Source of the DNA: JBGPQJ01 sp963709295 | Lineage (GTDB): Bacteria; Chloroflexota; Anaerolineae; Anaerolineales; Villigracilaceae | Assembly: GCA_963709295.1 (NCBI GenBank) | Contig: CAVPVW010000008.1 | Span: forward strand, 806,001 to 870,000 | Direction of reading: 5' to 3' | Length of the DNA stretch: 64,000 nt | In this document: positions 6,949-14,984 of the stretch, piece after piece | How the letters are laid out: every line of letters begins with the position of its first letter | Numbering within the stretch: position 1 is the first letter of the stretch | Notes under the pieces: model-generated | What the model was told of the DNA's origin: nothing | The model's database searches: none | What the model saw: only the letters and a program-made list of their open reading frames with translations | Position numbers and translations under genes: made by a program

Positions 6949-9426
6949 ATGGACAGCAAGACTCTCAACGTCATCGAATATCCCAAGGTGCTCGAACGGC
7001 TGGCTGCACACTGCGACTTCAGCGCTTCGCAGGCGTTGGCGCGCCAGCTCGAGCCGACCACCAGCTTCGAACTGGCCCGCGCCCGCCAGCAGGAAACGAC
7101 CGAGGCGCGCAAGCTGCTCGCGCTGCACGACCTGACCATCGGCGGCGCGCACGACATCCGCGAGAAGGTGATCCTGGCAAGGCGCGGCGGGGTGCTGGAC
7201 GCCCCCGACCTGCTGGATGTCAAGTCCACGCTGATCGCGTGCCGCGAGCTGAAGAAAACCCTCGAGAAGATGGAGCCGCAGTACCCGCGCATCGGCGGGC
7301 TGGCGCTCAGCCTGCCCAATCCGGTCGGCATCGTCGATTCCATCTCGCGCACCATCTCGGACAAGGGCGAGGTGCTCGACTCGGCTTCCGTTAAACTGGC
7401 CGGCCTGCGGCGCGAGATGCGCGTCGCCCACGAACGGCTGATGAGCCGGCTGCAGAAGTACATCACCGACGGCAAGACCGTGCCGATGCTGCAGGATACG
7501 CTCATCACCCAGCGCGACGGGCGCTACGTCATCCCCCTGCGCTCCGAGTTCAAGGGGCAGTTCAAGTCCATCATCCACGACCAGTCCGCGAGCGGGGCAA
7601 CCCTGTTCGTCGAACCGTTGGCCGTCGTCGAGATGAACAATGCCTACCGCGAATTGCAGTTGGCCGAGCGCGATGAAGTCCGCCGTGTGCTGGCGGAACT
7701 GTCCGCGCAGGTGGGAATCGCTGCGGAGGAGATCATCCACGGTGTCGAGGCGCTGGCGGAGCTGGATCTGGCCTTCGCCAAGGCCAAGTACGCCGAGGAG
7801 ATCCACGCCAGCGAGCCGCTGCTGCATCCGCTCGACGAGGATAAGAAAAAACCGGTCAAAGGGAAACCAGCCGCGGGTGAGAACGTCGCGCAGGACATCC
7901 AGACCCCCAATCCCGGCATCGTTATCCGCCTGTTCCAGGCGCGGCATCCGCTGCTCGACCCGCACAACGTCGTCCCGCTGGATATCGACCTCGCGCCGGG
8001 CACCTTCGCGCTGGTCATCACCGGACCCAACACCGGCGGCAAGACCGTCACGCTCAAGACCGTCGGGCTGATGGCGGCCATGGCGCAGTCGGGGCTGCAC
8101 ATCCCGGTCCAGTCCGGCTCGGAGCTGTCGATGTTCCACGACCTGCACGCCGACATCGGCGACGAGCAGTCCATCGAGCAGTCGCTCAGCACCTTCTCGG
8201 GGCACATCACCAATATCATCCGCATCCTCAAGGACGCGGACAACCGCGTGCTGGTCATCCTCGACGAACTGGGAGCGGGCACCGACCCGCAGGAGGGCGC
8301 CGCGCTGGCGCGCGCGATCCTCAGCCACCTGCTGGCGCGCGGTGTGACGACCTTCGTCGCCACGCACTACCCCGAGCTGAAGACGTTTGCCCACGGCACG
8401 CCGGGCGTGGTCAACGCCTCGCTGGAATTCGACGTGAAGACGCTGCGCCCGACCTACAAGCTGACCATCGGCCTGCCCGGGCGCTCCAACGCGCTGGCCA
8501 TCGCCACGCGGCTGGGACTCCCGCAGGAGATCATCGCCGACGCGAAGAAGGAGATCAACCCGCTCGACCTGCGCGCCGACAAGATGCTGGACGACATCCG
8601 CCGCCAGCGCAACCAGACCAGCCGCGAACGTGAGAAAGCCGAGAAGGCCAAGCAGCGCGCGGACGCCACGCGGCTCGAGCTGGAAAAACGACTGGAGCAC
8701 ATCGAGGACGAACGCCGGCAGGTGCTTGAAAAAGCCCGCGCGGAAGGCGAGCTGGAAGTAGCCATCCTGCAGCAGCAGATCGACACACTGAAGGAACAGA
8801 TGAAGAAAGCCCGCCAGCCGCTGGACGCCATCAAGGCTGTCGAAGAGCAGATGGAAATCCTGGAGGAGAAAGTCCAGCAGCCGACGGCGCGCCAAGCCGT
8901 GCCCAAGCAGGTTTCGCCCGGTACGCTCAAATTGGGCGAACGGGTTTTTCTGCGCACCATCAAAGCGGAGGGCGTGATCACGTCCCTGAGTGAATCAGAC
9001 GCCGAGGTGCAGGTGGGCGCCCTGAGGGTGCGCGCCAAACTGGGCGACCTGGCGCGCCCGTCCGAGGAGCCGGAGGCCGGCCCACCGAAGGAAACCGGCC
9101 GCAATCGAAGAATCAAACAAGCAATTGCAAATATTGAAGCTGGGCCGTCCACCCACATCAGCATCACCTCCGCCTCCCCCGGCATGGAGTTGGACCTGCG
9201 TGGGCAGAACTCCGAGGATGCGCTGGCCATGCTCGACGATTATCTCGACCGCGCGTATCTCTCAGGCATGCCGTTCGTGCGCATCATCCACGGCAAGGGG
9301 ACCGGCAAGCTGCGCGAGTCGGTGCGCGGGATGCTCAAGGACCATCCGCATGTGGCCTCGTTTGAAGAAGGACACCAAAGCGAAGGCGGCGCGGGCGTGA
9401 CGGTGGCGAAGATGGTGAAGGATTAA
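6949..9426 (+). CDS. mutS2: Endonuclease MutS2 / ribosome-collision factor
   Basis: Full-length MutS2 of 825 residues. The start is the ATG at 6949, giving MDSKTLNVIEYPKVLE, the usual N-terminus. Seen: the core/lever region, Walker A ITGPNTGGKTVTLKTVGL, Walker B LVILDELGAGTDPQEG and FVATHYPELK, then a long coiled coil of charged residues (about 520-650). A KOW-like segment (LGERVFLRTIKAEGVI) follows, and a C-terminal Smr domain with LDLRG and HGKGTGKLRESV. MutS2 suppresses recombination, and in Bacillus (RqcU) it rescues collided ribosomes; which job applies here is not visible. The exonuclease gene follows 2 bases later. Confidence 0.95.
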   Translation: MDSKTLNVIEYPKVLERLAAHCDFSASQALARQLEPTTSFELARARQQETTEARKLLALHDLTIGGAHDIREKVILARRGGVLDAPDLLDVKSTLIACRELKKTLEKMEPQYPRIGGLALSLPNPVGIVDSISRTISDKGEVLDSASVKLAGLRREMRVAHERLMSRLQKYITDGKTVPMLQDTLITQRDGRYVIPLRSEFKGQFKSIIHDQSASGATLFVEPLAVVEMNNAYRELQLAERDEVRRVLAELSAQVGIAAEEIIHGVEALAELDLAFAKAKYAEEIHASEPLLHPLDEDKKKPVKGKPAAGENVAQDIQTPNPGIVIRLFQARHPLLDPHNVVPLDIDLAPGTFALVITGPNTGGKTVTLKTVGLMAAMAQSGLHIPVQSGSELSMFHDLHADIGDEQSIEQSLSTFSGHITNIIRILKDADNRVLVILDELGAGTDPQEGAALARAILSHLLARGVTTFVATHYPELKTFAHGTPGVVNASLEFDVKTLRPTYKLTIGLPGRSNALAIATRLGLPQEIIADAKKEINPLDLRADKMLDDIRRQRNQTSREREKAEKAKQRADATRLELEKRLEHIEDERRQVLEKARAEGELEVAILQQQIDTLKEQMKKARQPLDAIKAVEEQMEILEEKVQQPTARQAVPKQVSPGTLKLGERVFLRTIKAEGVITSLSESDAEVQVGALRVRAKLGDLARPSEEPEAGPPKETGRNRRIKQAIANIEAGPSTHISITSASPGMELDLRGQNSEDALAMLDDYLDRAYLSGMPFVRIIHGKGTGKLRESVRGMLKDHPHVASFEEGHQSEGGAGVTVAKMVKD

Positions 9427-9428
9427 CA

Positions 9429-10295
9429 ATGAAAATCCACCTCGTTGACGGCACCTACGAATTATTCCGCGCTCACTTTGGCGCGCCGCCGAAGAAGGCT
9501 CCCGATGGCAGGAAGGTCGGCGCAACGCTTGGGCTCCTGCGCAGCCTGATGCTGCTGTTGTCCGACCCCGAAGTGACGCATGTCGCCGTCGCCTTTGATC
9601 ATGTCATCGAATCGTTTCGCAACAAGATGTACGCGGGCTACAAGACCGGCGCGGGTGTTGACCCGAACCTGCTGGCGCAATTTCCGCTGGCCGAAAAGGC
9701 CGCCTCCGCGTTGGGGCTGGTCGTCTGGCCGATGGTCAAGTTCGAAGCGGATGACGCCATCGCCACAGCGGTCGCGCGCTTCAAGGTCAAATCCGTGCAG
9801 CAGATCGTCATCTGCTCGGTGGACAAGGACCTGACGCAAATGGTGGACGGTGACCGCGTGGTCTGCTGGGACCGGCGCCGCGAGATTATTCTGGATGAGA
9901 AGGGTGTGATCGGAAAATTTGGCGTCAGCCCCGAATCGATCCCCGATTATCTGGCGCTCGTCGGCGATTCGGCGGATGGGTACCCGGGCATAAAAGGCTG
10001 GGGAGCGGCATCCACGTCCGCGGTGCTTGCGCGGTTCAAGCACATCGAGTCGATTCCACCCGACCCGAAGCAGTTCGGCCTGGGACTTGGACGCGCAACG
10101 ACTCTGCTCGAGAACCTGAAAAAGAATTACGCCGATGCCCTGCTGTTCAGGGAGTTATCCACGCTCCGCAGGGATGTCCCGCTCAAAGAGACTTTGGACG
10201 ATTTGAAGTGGCGGGGCGCCTATCCGCGTTTGAGGAAGTTGTGTCACGAATTGAGGGATGAACGAATCCCTGATCGGGTTTCACGCTGGCGGTAG
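9429..10295 (+). CDS. 5'-3' exonuclease (PIN plus H3TH domain)
   Basis: 288 residues resembling the 5'-nuclease domain of DNA polymerase I, as a free-standing protein. It starts with the metal-binding IHLVDGTYELFRAHFGAP and has the Asp-rich FEADDAIATAV, SVDKDLTQMV and LVGDSADGYPGIKGWG, which forms the helix-3-turn-helix DNA-binding region with acidic ligands. It may remove flaps or RNA primers. It lies 2 bases after mutS2, so the two are probably one transcript and may share a nucleic-acid maintenance role. Confidence 0.88.
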   Translation: MKIHLVDGTYELFRAHFGAPPKKAPDGRKVGATLGLLRSLMLLLSDPEVTHVAVAFDHVIESFRNKMYAGYKTGAGVDPNLLAQFPLAEKAASALGLVVWPMVKFEADDAIATAVARFKVKSVQQIVICSVDKDLTQMVDGDRVVCWDRRREIILDEKGVIGKFGVSPESIPDYLALVGDSADGYPGIKGWGAASTSAVLARFKHIESIPPDPKQFGLGLGRATTLLENLKKNYADALLFRELSTLRRDVPLKETLDDLKWRGAYPRLRKLCHELRDERIPDRVSRWR

Positions 10296-10343
10296 ATAAT
10301 TATCTGCTCGCTTGGCGCAGGGGTAGGTCTCCATGGTTTCACA

Positions 10344-10380
10344 AAAAAACCTTCCGATTTTATGGCCTCGGAAGGTTTTT
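10344..10380. terminator. Bidirectional terminator
   Basis: AAAAACCTTCCGA at 10344-10356 pairs perfectly with TCGGAAGGTTTTT at 10368-10380. There is a T run on both strands, between the exonuclease gene (+) and higA (-). Confidence 0.85.
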
Positions 10381-10398
10381 CTCTGCTCAACGATTGAG

Positions 10399-10686
10399 TC
10401 ATGCCGGGACAGCAATACGCGCGACTTGCCGGCGGGGACGGCTTCGCACCAGATCGTAATTTATCTGCAGGTTCAGCCAGAACTCCGGCGTGGTCCCCAA
10501 AGCCTCAGCAAACAACCATGCGGATTCGGGGGTAATCCCGCGTTTGCCGCGCACAATTTCGTTTACACGCTGCACAGGCACACCGATATGTGCGGAAAAC
10601 GAAACCTGCGTAAGTCCAAGCGGGTTCAGGAACTCTTCCAGCAGGATTTCACCGGGGTGAGTGGGGATGCGATTTTCAGGCAACAT
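10399..10686 (-). CDS. higA: HigA-type antitoxin, XRE family
   Basis: 95 residues: MLPENRIPTHPGEILLEEFL is the classic HigA/VapI N-terminus, followed by a helix-turn-helix (LTQVSFSAHIGVPVQRVNEI) and the tail ESAWLFAEALGTTPEFWLNL. It should neutralise HigB and repress the operon. The start at 10686 follows AGGAGG in TAGGAGGTTCC. It begins 8 bases after the higB stop, the toxin-first order usual for higBA. Confidence 0.92.
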   Translation of the reverse strand: MLPENRIPTHPGEILLEEFLNPLGLTQVSFSAHIGVPVQRVNEIVRGKRGITPESAWLFAEALGTTPEFWLNLQINYDLVRSRPRRQVARIAVPA

Positions 10687-10694
10687 GGAACCTC

Positions 10695-10988
10695 CTAGCA
10701 GTGGTAATCCACCAACGAAACATCGTGTGCTCCGTCCTCCCAGCGGAAAACGATTCGCCACTGGTCATTCACACGGATACTATGAAAACCTTTCCGCTCA
10801 CCTTTCAATGGCTCAAGCCGGTTGCCGGGCGGAGAGCTCAGATCGTCCAGCTTGTGCGCAGCGTTAATCACGTCCAACTTACGGAGAGCAATGCTCAGGA
10901 CATCCTGCGGAAAGCGTCGAACGCGGGCTGTCTTCCTGCCATGGAAAAGGTCTGCGGTGGCGGCATCTCCGAAGGAGCGAATGGTCAT
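10695..10988 (-). CDS. higB: HigB-type toxin, RelE-like mRNA interferase
   Basis: 97 residues: MTIRSFGDAATADLFHG, ARVRRFPQDV, then the family signature PPGNRLEPLKGERKG and the C-terminal RVNDQWRIVFRWEDGAH and SLVDYH. Toxins of this group cleave mRNA on the ribosome. I choose the ATG at 10988 because it gives the normal HigB length and because a good promoter ends just upstream of it. The frame is open further back, but that part would lie over the promoter. Confidence 0.9.
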   Translation of the reverse strand: MTIRSFGDAATADLFHGRKTARVRRFPQDVLSIALRKLDVINAAHKLDDLSSPPGNRLEPLKGERKGFHSIRVNDQWRIVFRWEDGAHDVSLVDYHC

Positions 10989-10995
10989 TGATTGA

Positions 10996-11024
10996 ATTTT
11001 AACGCTTTCACGGTAATCATGCAA
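10996..11024 (-). promoter_or_regulatory. Sigma70-type promoter of higBA
   Basis: On the minus strand TTGCAT (11024-11019), a 17-base spacer, and TAAAAT (11001-10996). The expected transcription start falls at or within a base or two of the higB ATG at 10988, which predicts a leaderless or nearly leaderless mRNA. Confidence 0.55.
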
Positions 11025-11061
11025 GACCCCTTTTCGCTCCATTTTGCTAAGCGAGCAGGCA

Positions 11062-11495
11062 CTAAGGTTTTGCTTTCGACGCTACAAAATCCAGCGTCCT
11101 TTCCTCGTAGCCATAATAATGCCGCCAGTATTCGTTCTCGGGCGTGAAGCTGTAGCCTTCGAGCTCCAGCCCAGACAGTCACCATCTCATCCCCCGGAAT
11201 GAACATGAACTCGGAGCGGTAGGTCCCGTCCTTGCCGGTGACGGCGACGGCTTCCCCTTCATAGGACGCAAAGCTGCGATAAATTCTTACCCCCTCCAGC
11301 GGACTCCCGTCGAGGGTCACTCTGCCCAGTACGACAAGGCCAGTTTCCCCGGCGGGAGGAGAAACTTTAGTGACGGATTGCTCTGTGGGCAGCACCGTCG
11401 TAGCGATAGGTGATGGCCTGACCGGGGCAGATCCCCGCACAGGCGGACAAAACCAGGAGGAGTGTTAAGACAACCGCCACTCGTAAATGTTTCAT
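11062..11495 (-). CDS. Lipoprotein with carboxypeptidase-regulatory-like domain (frameshifted)
   Basis: Starting at ATG 11495, the N-terminus MKHLRVAVVLTLLLVLSACA is a lipoprotein signal with lipobox LSAC. A frame change near 11430 leads to the body GLVVLGRVTLDGSPLEGVRI and GKDGTYRSEFMFIPGDEMVT, typical of a single CarboxypepD_reg/SdrD-B-like beta-sandwich. A second change near 11180 leads to LELEGYSFTPENEYWRHYYG and the stop at 11062. Joined, it is a surface lipoprotein of about 143 residues, with the usual tail of this family. No enzymatic residues are seen. The two shifts look like sequencing errors. Confidence 0.7.
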
Positions 11496-11546
11496 CCGCA
11501 CATCTTACCATAAACGAATCGCGATAAAATCAATGAGGAGGCTGCC

Positions 11547-11783
11547 ATGGCTGAAAGAATCACCATCCCGCTACAAGACGAAGGCATGCTGATACTGCCG
11601 CCCGAACTGCGGACCCGGCTCGGGCTGAAAGCCGGCGATCTGCTGGACGTGAGCGAACTGGAAGGCGCGATTGTGCTGACTCCGCACCGCGTGCCCGCCC
11701 AAACGATGCCCGACCCGGTGGTGGACGACCCGCAATTCCAGAGTAAACTTAAGTCGATGCAGGATATGCTGGAGAACCTGTAA
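11547..11783 (+). CDS. AbrB/MazE/SpoVT-type DNA-binding protein
   Basis: 78 residues with an N-terminal swapped-hairpin AbrB domain: ITIPLQDEGMLILPPELRTR followed by LGLKAGDLLDVSELEGAIVL. This fold serves both transition-state regulators and MazE/VapB antitoxins. The C-terminal tail (DDPQFQSKLKSMQDMLENL) is helical, as in antitoxins, but the next gene does not look like a PIN or MazF toxin. The start follows GAGGAGG at 11534-11540. The next gene begins 11 bases after its stop. Confidence 0.75.
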   Translation: MAERITIPLQDEGMLILPPELRTRLGLKAGDLLDVSELEGAIVLTPHRVPAQTMPDPVVDDPQFQSKLKSMQDMLENL

Positions 11784-11794
11784 GGAGCGCAGCC

Positions 11795-12037
11795 ATGTCC
11801 CTCGACGATGCCATCACGGATATGAAAAACAGGATCCTGGCGGTCAGCCCGGGTGCGGAGATCAAGGTGGTTAAGATGTCCGACGAAGAAGCCCGGTTAT
11901 CGGCGTTTGCACCGAAGGGGGACCTCGAAGCGATCAAGGCAGCCACCCTGCAGCCGGCGATGGATTATCTCAACAAGGACGGTTTCGACATCCAGGTCTT
12001 TGCCTATGACAAGGATGCACCGCCGTTGAAAGGTTAA
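11795..12037 (+). CDS. Small hypothetical protein, 80 aa
   Basis: Unrecognised acidic soluble protein beginning MSLDDAITDMKNRILAVSPG, with an alpha/beta pattern (AEIKVVKMSDEEARLSAFAP). It has its own ribosome binding site, AAGGAGC at 11782-11788, and is cotranscribed with the AbrB-type gene. A partner or toxin role is possible by position only. A perfect hairpin terminator follows 14 bases after the stop. Confidence 0.6.
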   Translation: MSLDDAITDMKNRILAVSPGAEIKVVKMSDEEARLSAFAPKGDLEAIKAATLQPAMDYLNKDGFDIQVFAYDKDAPPLKG

Positions 12038-12051
12038 ACTCCAACTTAAGA

Positions 12052-12084
12052 AGAATTCCGAATTCTAAAAGAATTCGGAATTCT
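12052..12084. terminator. Bidirectional terminator, perfect 15-base stem
   Basis: A 15-base arm at 12052-12066 (AGAATTCCGAATTCT) pairs perfectly with 12070-12084 across a three-base loop, followed by ATTTTATT. It separates the convergent AbrB operon and htrA. Each arm is itself nearly palindromic. Confidence 0.8.
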
Positions 12085-12104
12085 ATTTTATTAAGCCAAC
12101 ACGA

Positions 12105-13276
12105 TTACGGCCGCGCGCCCAGCGTGACTGGGACGTCCAGCTGCTGGTCACCGCGCATGATCGTCAGTGTGACGACATCCCCGGGGCCTTTGTTCACGAT
12201 GAGATACGAAAGCATCTCATCGAACGTCTTGACCTGCCGGCCGTCGATCGCGATGATCAGGTCACCGCCCGATCCGAGCCCGGTCTGATGTCATTCTGCG
12301 TGCCCGCCATCAAGCCCGCCTGTTCGGCAGGTCCGCCCGGCACGACGCTGGTGATATAGGCGCCGCTGAAACTTTTCAGACCCAATTGCTCCACGAGCTG
12401 AAGGGGCAGGTCGTCCAGCGAGGTGATGCCGAGGTAGGGATAATCGTACTTGCCCTTTTCGATCAACACCGGCACGACACGACTGATGAGGCTGCTGGGG
12501 ATGGCAAAACCGATTCCGCTGTTGACGGGTTCGCCGGTATTATTGGATGCTTCGGTACGGATGGCGCGGTTGATGCCGATCACTTCGCCGTCCAGGTTGA
12601 ACAACGGTCCGCCCGAGTTGCCGGGGTTGATGGCCGCGTCGGTCTGGATCAACGCACCGGCGCTGAAATTATTCAGCCCATCCTGCGTCTCGCGCATGGA
12701 ATCCAGGGTGCGCCCCAGAGCAGAGACGATGCCGTAGGTCATGGTGCTGTCGAGCCCGAAGGGATTGCCGATGGCCACCACGAACTGACCCACCTTCAAT
12801 TGCTCCGAGTCGCCCACCGCGAGCGGGTACAGCTCCCCGGCCGGCACATCCACCTTGATCACGGCGATGTCCGAATCGAGGTCGGTGCCGATGACATTTC
12901 CCATGACCTTGAAACCGGAGGGGAAATCCACTTCAAGCTCGGTCGCGCCTTCGACCACGTGGTAGTTCGTCACGACATGCCCGGCGCTGTCAAAGATGAA
13001 ACCCGAACCCAGTCCGCCGCCCAGGTCGGAGACTGTCTTGATCGCCACCACGCCGGGGTTGACCTTGTCGAACAGGTTGACCAGGATGTCCTTGTCCGAG
13101 ATCATGACATTGGTGTCCACCACATCCGGGAGGATCGGCAACTCAATGTTCTGGATCTGTGTAGGGACAGTCAGTTCGGATAGCTGCGGCAGCAGCAACT
13201 CGCCGCTGAAGCGGCAGGCCGCCAGCCCAAGTACCAACAATGACATTACCAGTAATACGTAAAACTTTCTTTTCAT
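12105..13276 (-). CDS. HtrA/DegP-type serine protease, lipoprotein with PDZ domain (one frameshift)
   Basis: An envelope quality-control protease. The N-terminus MKRKFYVLLVMSLLVLGLAA precedes a lipobox Cys, so it is probably membrane-anchored. Trypsin-like triad: His in VVTNYHVVEGA, Asp in SDIAVIKVDVP, Ser in INPGNSGGPLFNL. A PDZ domain follows (FSGAYITSVVPGGPAEQAGL). A one-base frame change near 12288 interrupts the PDZ; the other frame completes it with GSGGDLIIAIDGRQVKTFDE and stops at 12105. The start follows AAGGAGAAAGA. It lies 17 bases downstream of a DnaJ-like gene, fitting a protein-folding stress operon. Confidence 0.88.
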
Positions 13277-13293
13277 TCTTTCTCCTTCGCGAA

Positions 13294-14205
13294 TTATTTC
13301 GCCTTCTGTTTCCGCGCGGCTTCCTCGAGCAGAGCTTTCTGCTCCGAGGTCAAATTGCGCGGGATGTCGACTTTCACCTTGACGTACAAATTACCTTTCG
13401 CCTGCGGGCTTTTGCTCTGCGGCATGCCGCGCCCGGAGACACGAAAAACCTGGTCCGGTTGGGTGCCGGCGGGTATTTTCAAGTGCACCTTGCCGCCCAA
13501 CGTCGGCACGTCCACCTCGCCGCCCAGCAGGGCAGTGAACACATCCAGCTGCACCTCGGTACGCAAGTCGCTCCCTTCGCGGACGAACTGCGGATGCTCG
13601 GCGACGGTGACCTCGAGGTACAGGTCGCTGCCATCCGGCGCGCCGCCCGGCACACGCACCTTCGACCCGGTCTTGACTCCCGGCGGGATGCGTATCTTCT
13701 TCTTGTGCCGGTCCAATTCCACCTGGCGGTAGGCGCCGTCGTGGGCCTCCTCGAGCGAGATGGTCACCGGGCTCTCATAAGCAGGCGCCGTGTAAGGCCT
13801 TTCGCCACGCGATGCCCGTCTTCGCTGATCCATGCCCCCCGGGGCCCCGCCGAAGATGCTGCGGAAGAACTCGGAGAACAGGTCGTTGATGTCGCCGCTG
13901 TACTCCACCCGGGTGCCGCCCTGCGAGGCCGTCCACTGCGACCAGTCGAATCCGCCCGGCGTGCCGCCGCTCTGTGTGTAGCGCTGGTAGGAAGAACCCA
14001 GCTGGTCGTAGCGCGACCGCTTTTGCGGGTCGGACAGAACCTGATAGGCCTCGTTGATCTCCTTGAAATTCTCCTCGGCCTTTTTATCGCCGGGGTTGCG
14101 GTCGGGATGATATTTCATCGCCAGCTTTCGGTACGCTGCGCGAATTTCATCCTGCGAGGCGGTCTTCGAGATACCCAGAGTTTGGTAGTAGTCCCTGTAA
14201 TCCAT
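13294..14205 (-). CDS. DnaJ-like cochaperone, CbpA type (no zinc finger)
   Basis: 303 residues: N-terminal J domain (DYYQTLGISKTASQDEIRAA) with the HPD motif in KYHPDRNPGD that stimulates Hsp70, then a Gly-rich linker including FSEFFRSIFGG. The C-terminal DnaJ substrate-binding beta domains follow (PVTISLEEAHDGAYR, IRIPPGVKTGSKVRVPG). The CxxCxGxG zinc-finger repeats of true DnaJ are absent, as in CbpA. The htrA gene follows 17 bases later on the same strand. Confidence 0.93.
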   Translation of the reverse strand: MDYRDYYQTLGISKTASQDEIRAAYRKLAMKYHPDRNPGDKKAEENFKEINEAYQVLSDPQKRSRYDQLGSSYQRYTQSGGTPGGFDWSQWTASQGGTRVEYSGDINDLFSEFFRSIFGGAPGGMDQRRRASRGERPYTAPAYESPVTISLEEAHDGAYRQVELDRHKKKIRIPPGVKTGSKVRVPGGAPDGSDLYLEVTVAEHPQFVREGSDLRTEVQLDVFTALLGGEVDVPTLGGKVHLKIPAGTQPDQVFRVSGRGMPQSKSPQAKGNLYVKVKVDIPRNLTSEQKALLEEAARKQKAK

Positions 14206-14347
14206 GGCAAGCCCTCATTGTAAACATTGTAAGCCAGGCACATGCAGAGTCAAGCCTGAGGAGGGCTGCATTAACCAAACTCTTACTCACTCAGCGGTAT
14301 ACTTGCAAGGAAATTTATAATCCTCAATCATTAAAAGAGCATGAATC

Positions 14348-14929
14348 ATGAAATCCATTTGTGTATACAGCGGTTCGGCGGACAGCATTCACGCGGAGTT
14401 TAAGGCGGCAGCACGCGAGATGGGCAGGCTGCTGGCCGAACGGGGCATCCGTCTCATCTATGGCGGAGGCAAGACCGGGCTGATGGGTGACGTGGCTGAC
14501 GGGGCACTGGAGGCAGGCGGCGAGGTGGTCGGCGTGATCACTGAGGCGATGAACACCACGGCGCTGGCGCACCCCAACTTGACCCGCCTCGAGGTGACCT
14601 CCACCATTCATGAAAGAAAAGCGCGCATGTACGACCTGGCTGAGGGTTACATCGCGCTGCCGGGCGGATTCGGCACCTTCGACGAACTCTTCGAGACCAT
14701 CACCTGGGCGCAGATCGGGTTACATGAGAAGCCGGTCGGGCTGCTGAACACCCGGCATTATTACGACCCCCTGCTCAAGTTGGTGGACCACGCGGAAAAG
14801 GAAAGGTTTATCTTCCCCGAGCACAGGCAGATCATGGTCAGCGCGGCGACGCCAAAGGAATTGTTGAAAGCCATGGAGGCTCACCAGCACCCGACCGAGG
14901 CGGTCAAACGCTGGTTGAGAGAGGATTGA
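14348..14929 (+). CDS. LOG-family nucleotide phosphoribohydrolase
   Basis: 193 residues of the Lonely Guy (YvdD/LOG) family. Seen: MKSICVYSGSAD, the Rossmann loop LIYGGGKTGLMG, and the signature PGGFGTFDELFETITWAQIG, which contains the catalytic PGGxGTxxE. Family members release adenine from AMP or cytokinin riboside monophosphates; the bacterial substrate here is unknown. It stands alone, with a strong terminator right after the stop. Confidence 0.9.
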   Translation: MKSICVYSGSADSIHAEFKAAAREMGRLLAERGIRLIYGGGKTGLMGDVADGALEAGGEVVGVITEAMNTTALAHPNLTRLEVTSTIHERKARMYDLAEGYIALPGGFGTFDELFETITWAQIGLHEKPVGLLNTRHYYDPLLKLVDHAEKERFIFPEHRQIMVSAATPKELLKAMEAHQHPTEAVKRWLRED

Positions 14930-14930
14930 T

Positions 14931-14970
14931 AAAAAAAGGATGGTGAGTTTTTCCTCACCATCCTTTTTTT
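14931..14970. terminator. Bidirectional terminator, 17-base stem
   Basis: A 17-base arm at 14931-14947 (seven A then GGATGGTGAG) pairs perfectly with 14954-14970, with A/T runs on both sides. It serves the LOG gene (+) and the PBP-like gene (-). Confidence 0.9.
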
Positions 14971-14984
14971 GAATAATCATTCGC

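Noticed and set aside
6940..8895. 651-codon open frame antisense to mutS2
   Set aside because: A shadow of MutS2 codons; Leu/Val/Arg/Gln rich without domains, while the sense strand has all MutS2 motifs.
12052..12084. EcoRI-like palindromes as a restriction-modification or regulatory site
   Set aside because: They form one perfect hairpin between convergent genes followed by a T-rich tract, which a terminator explains.
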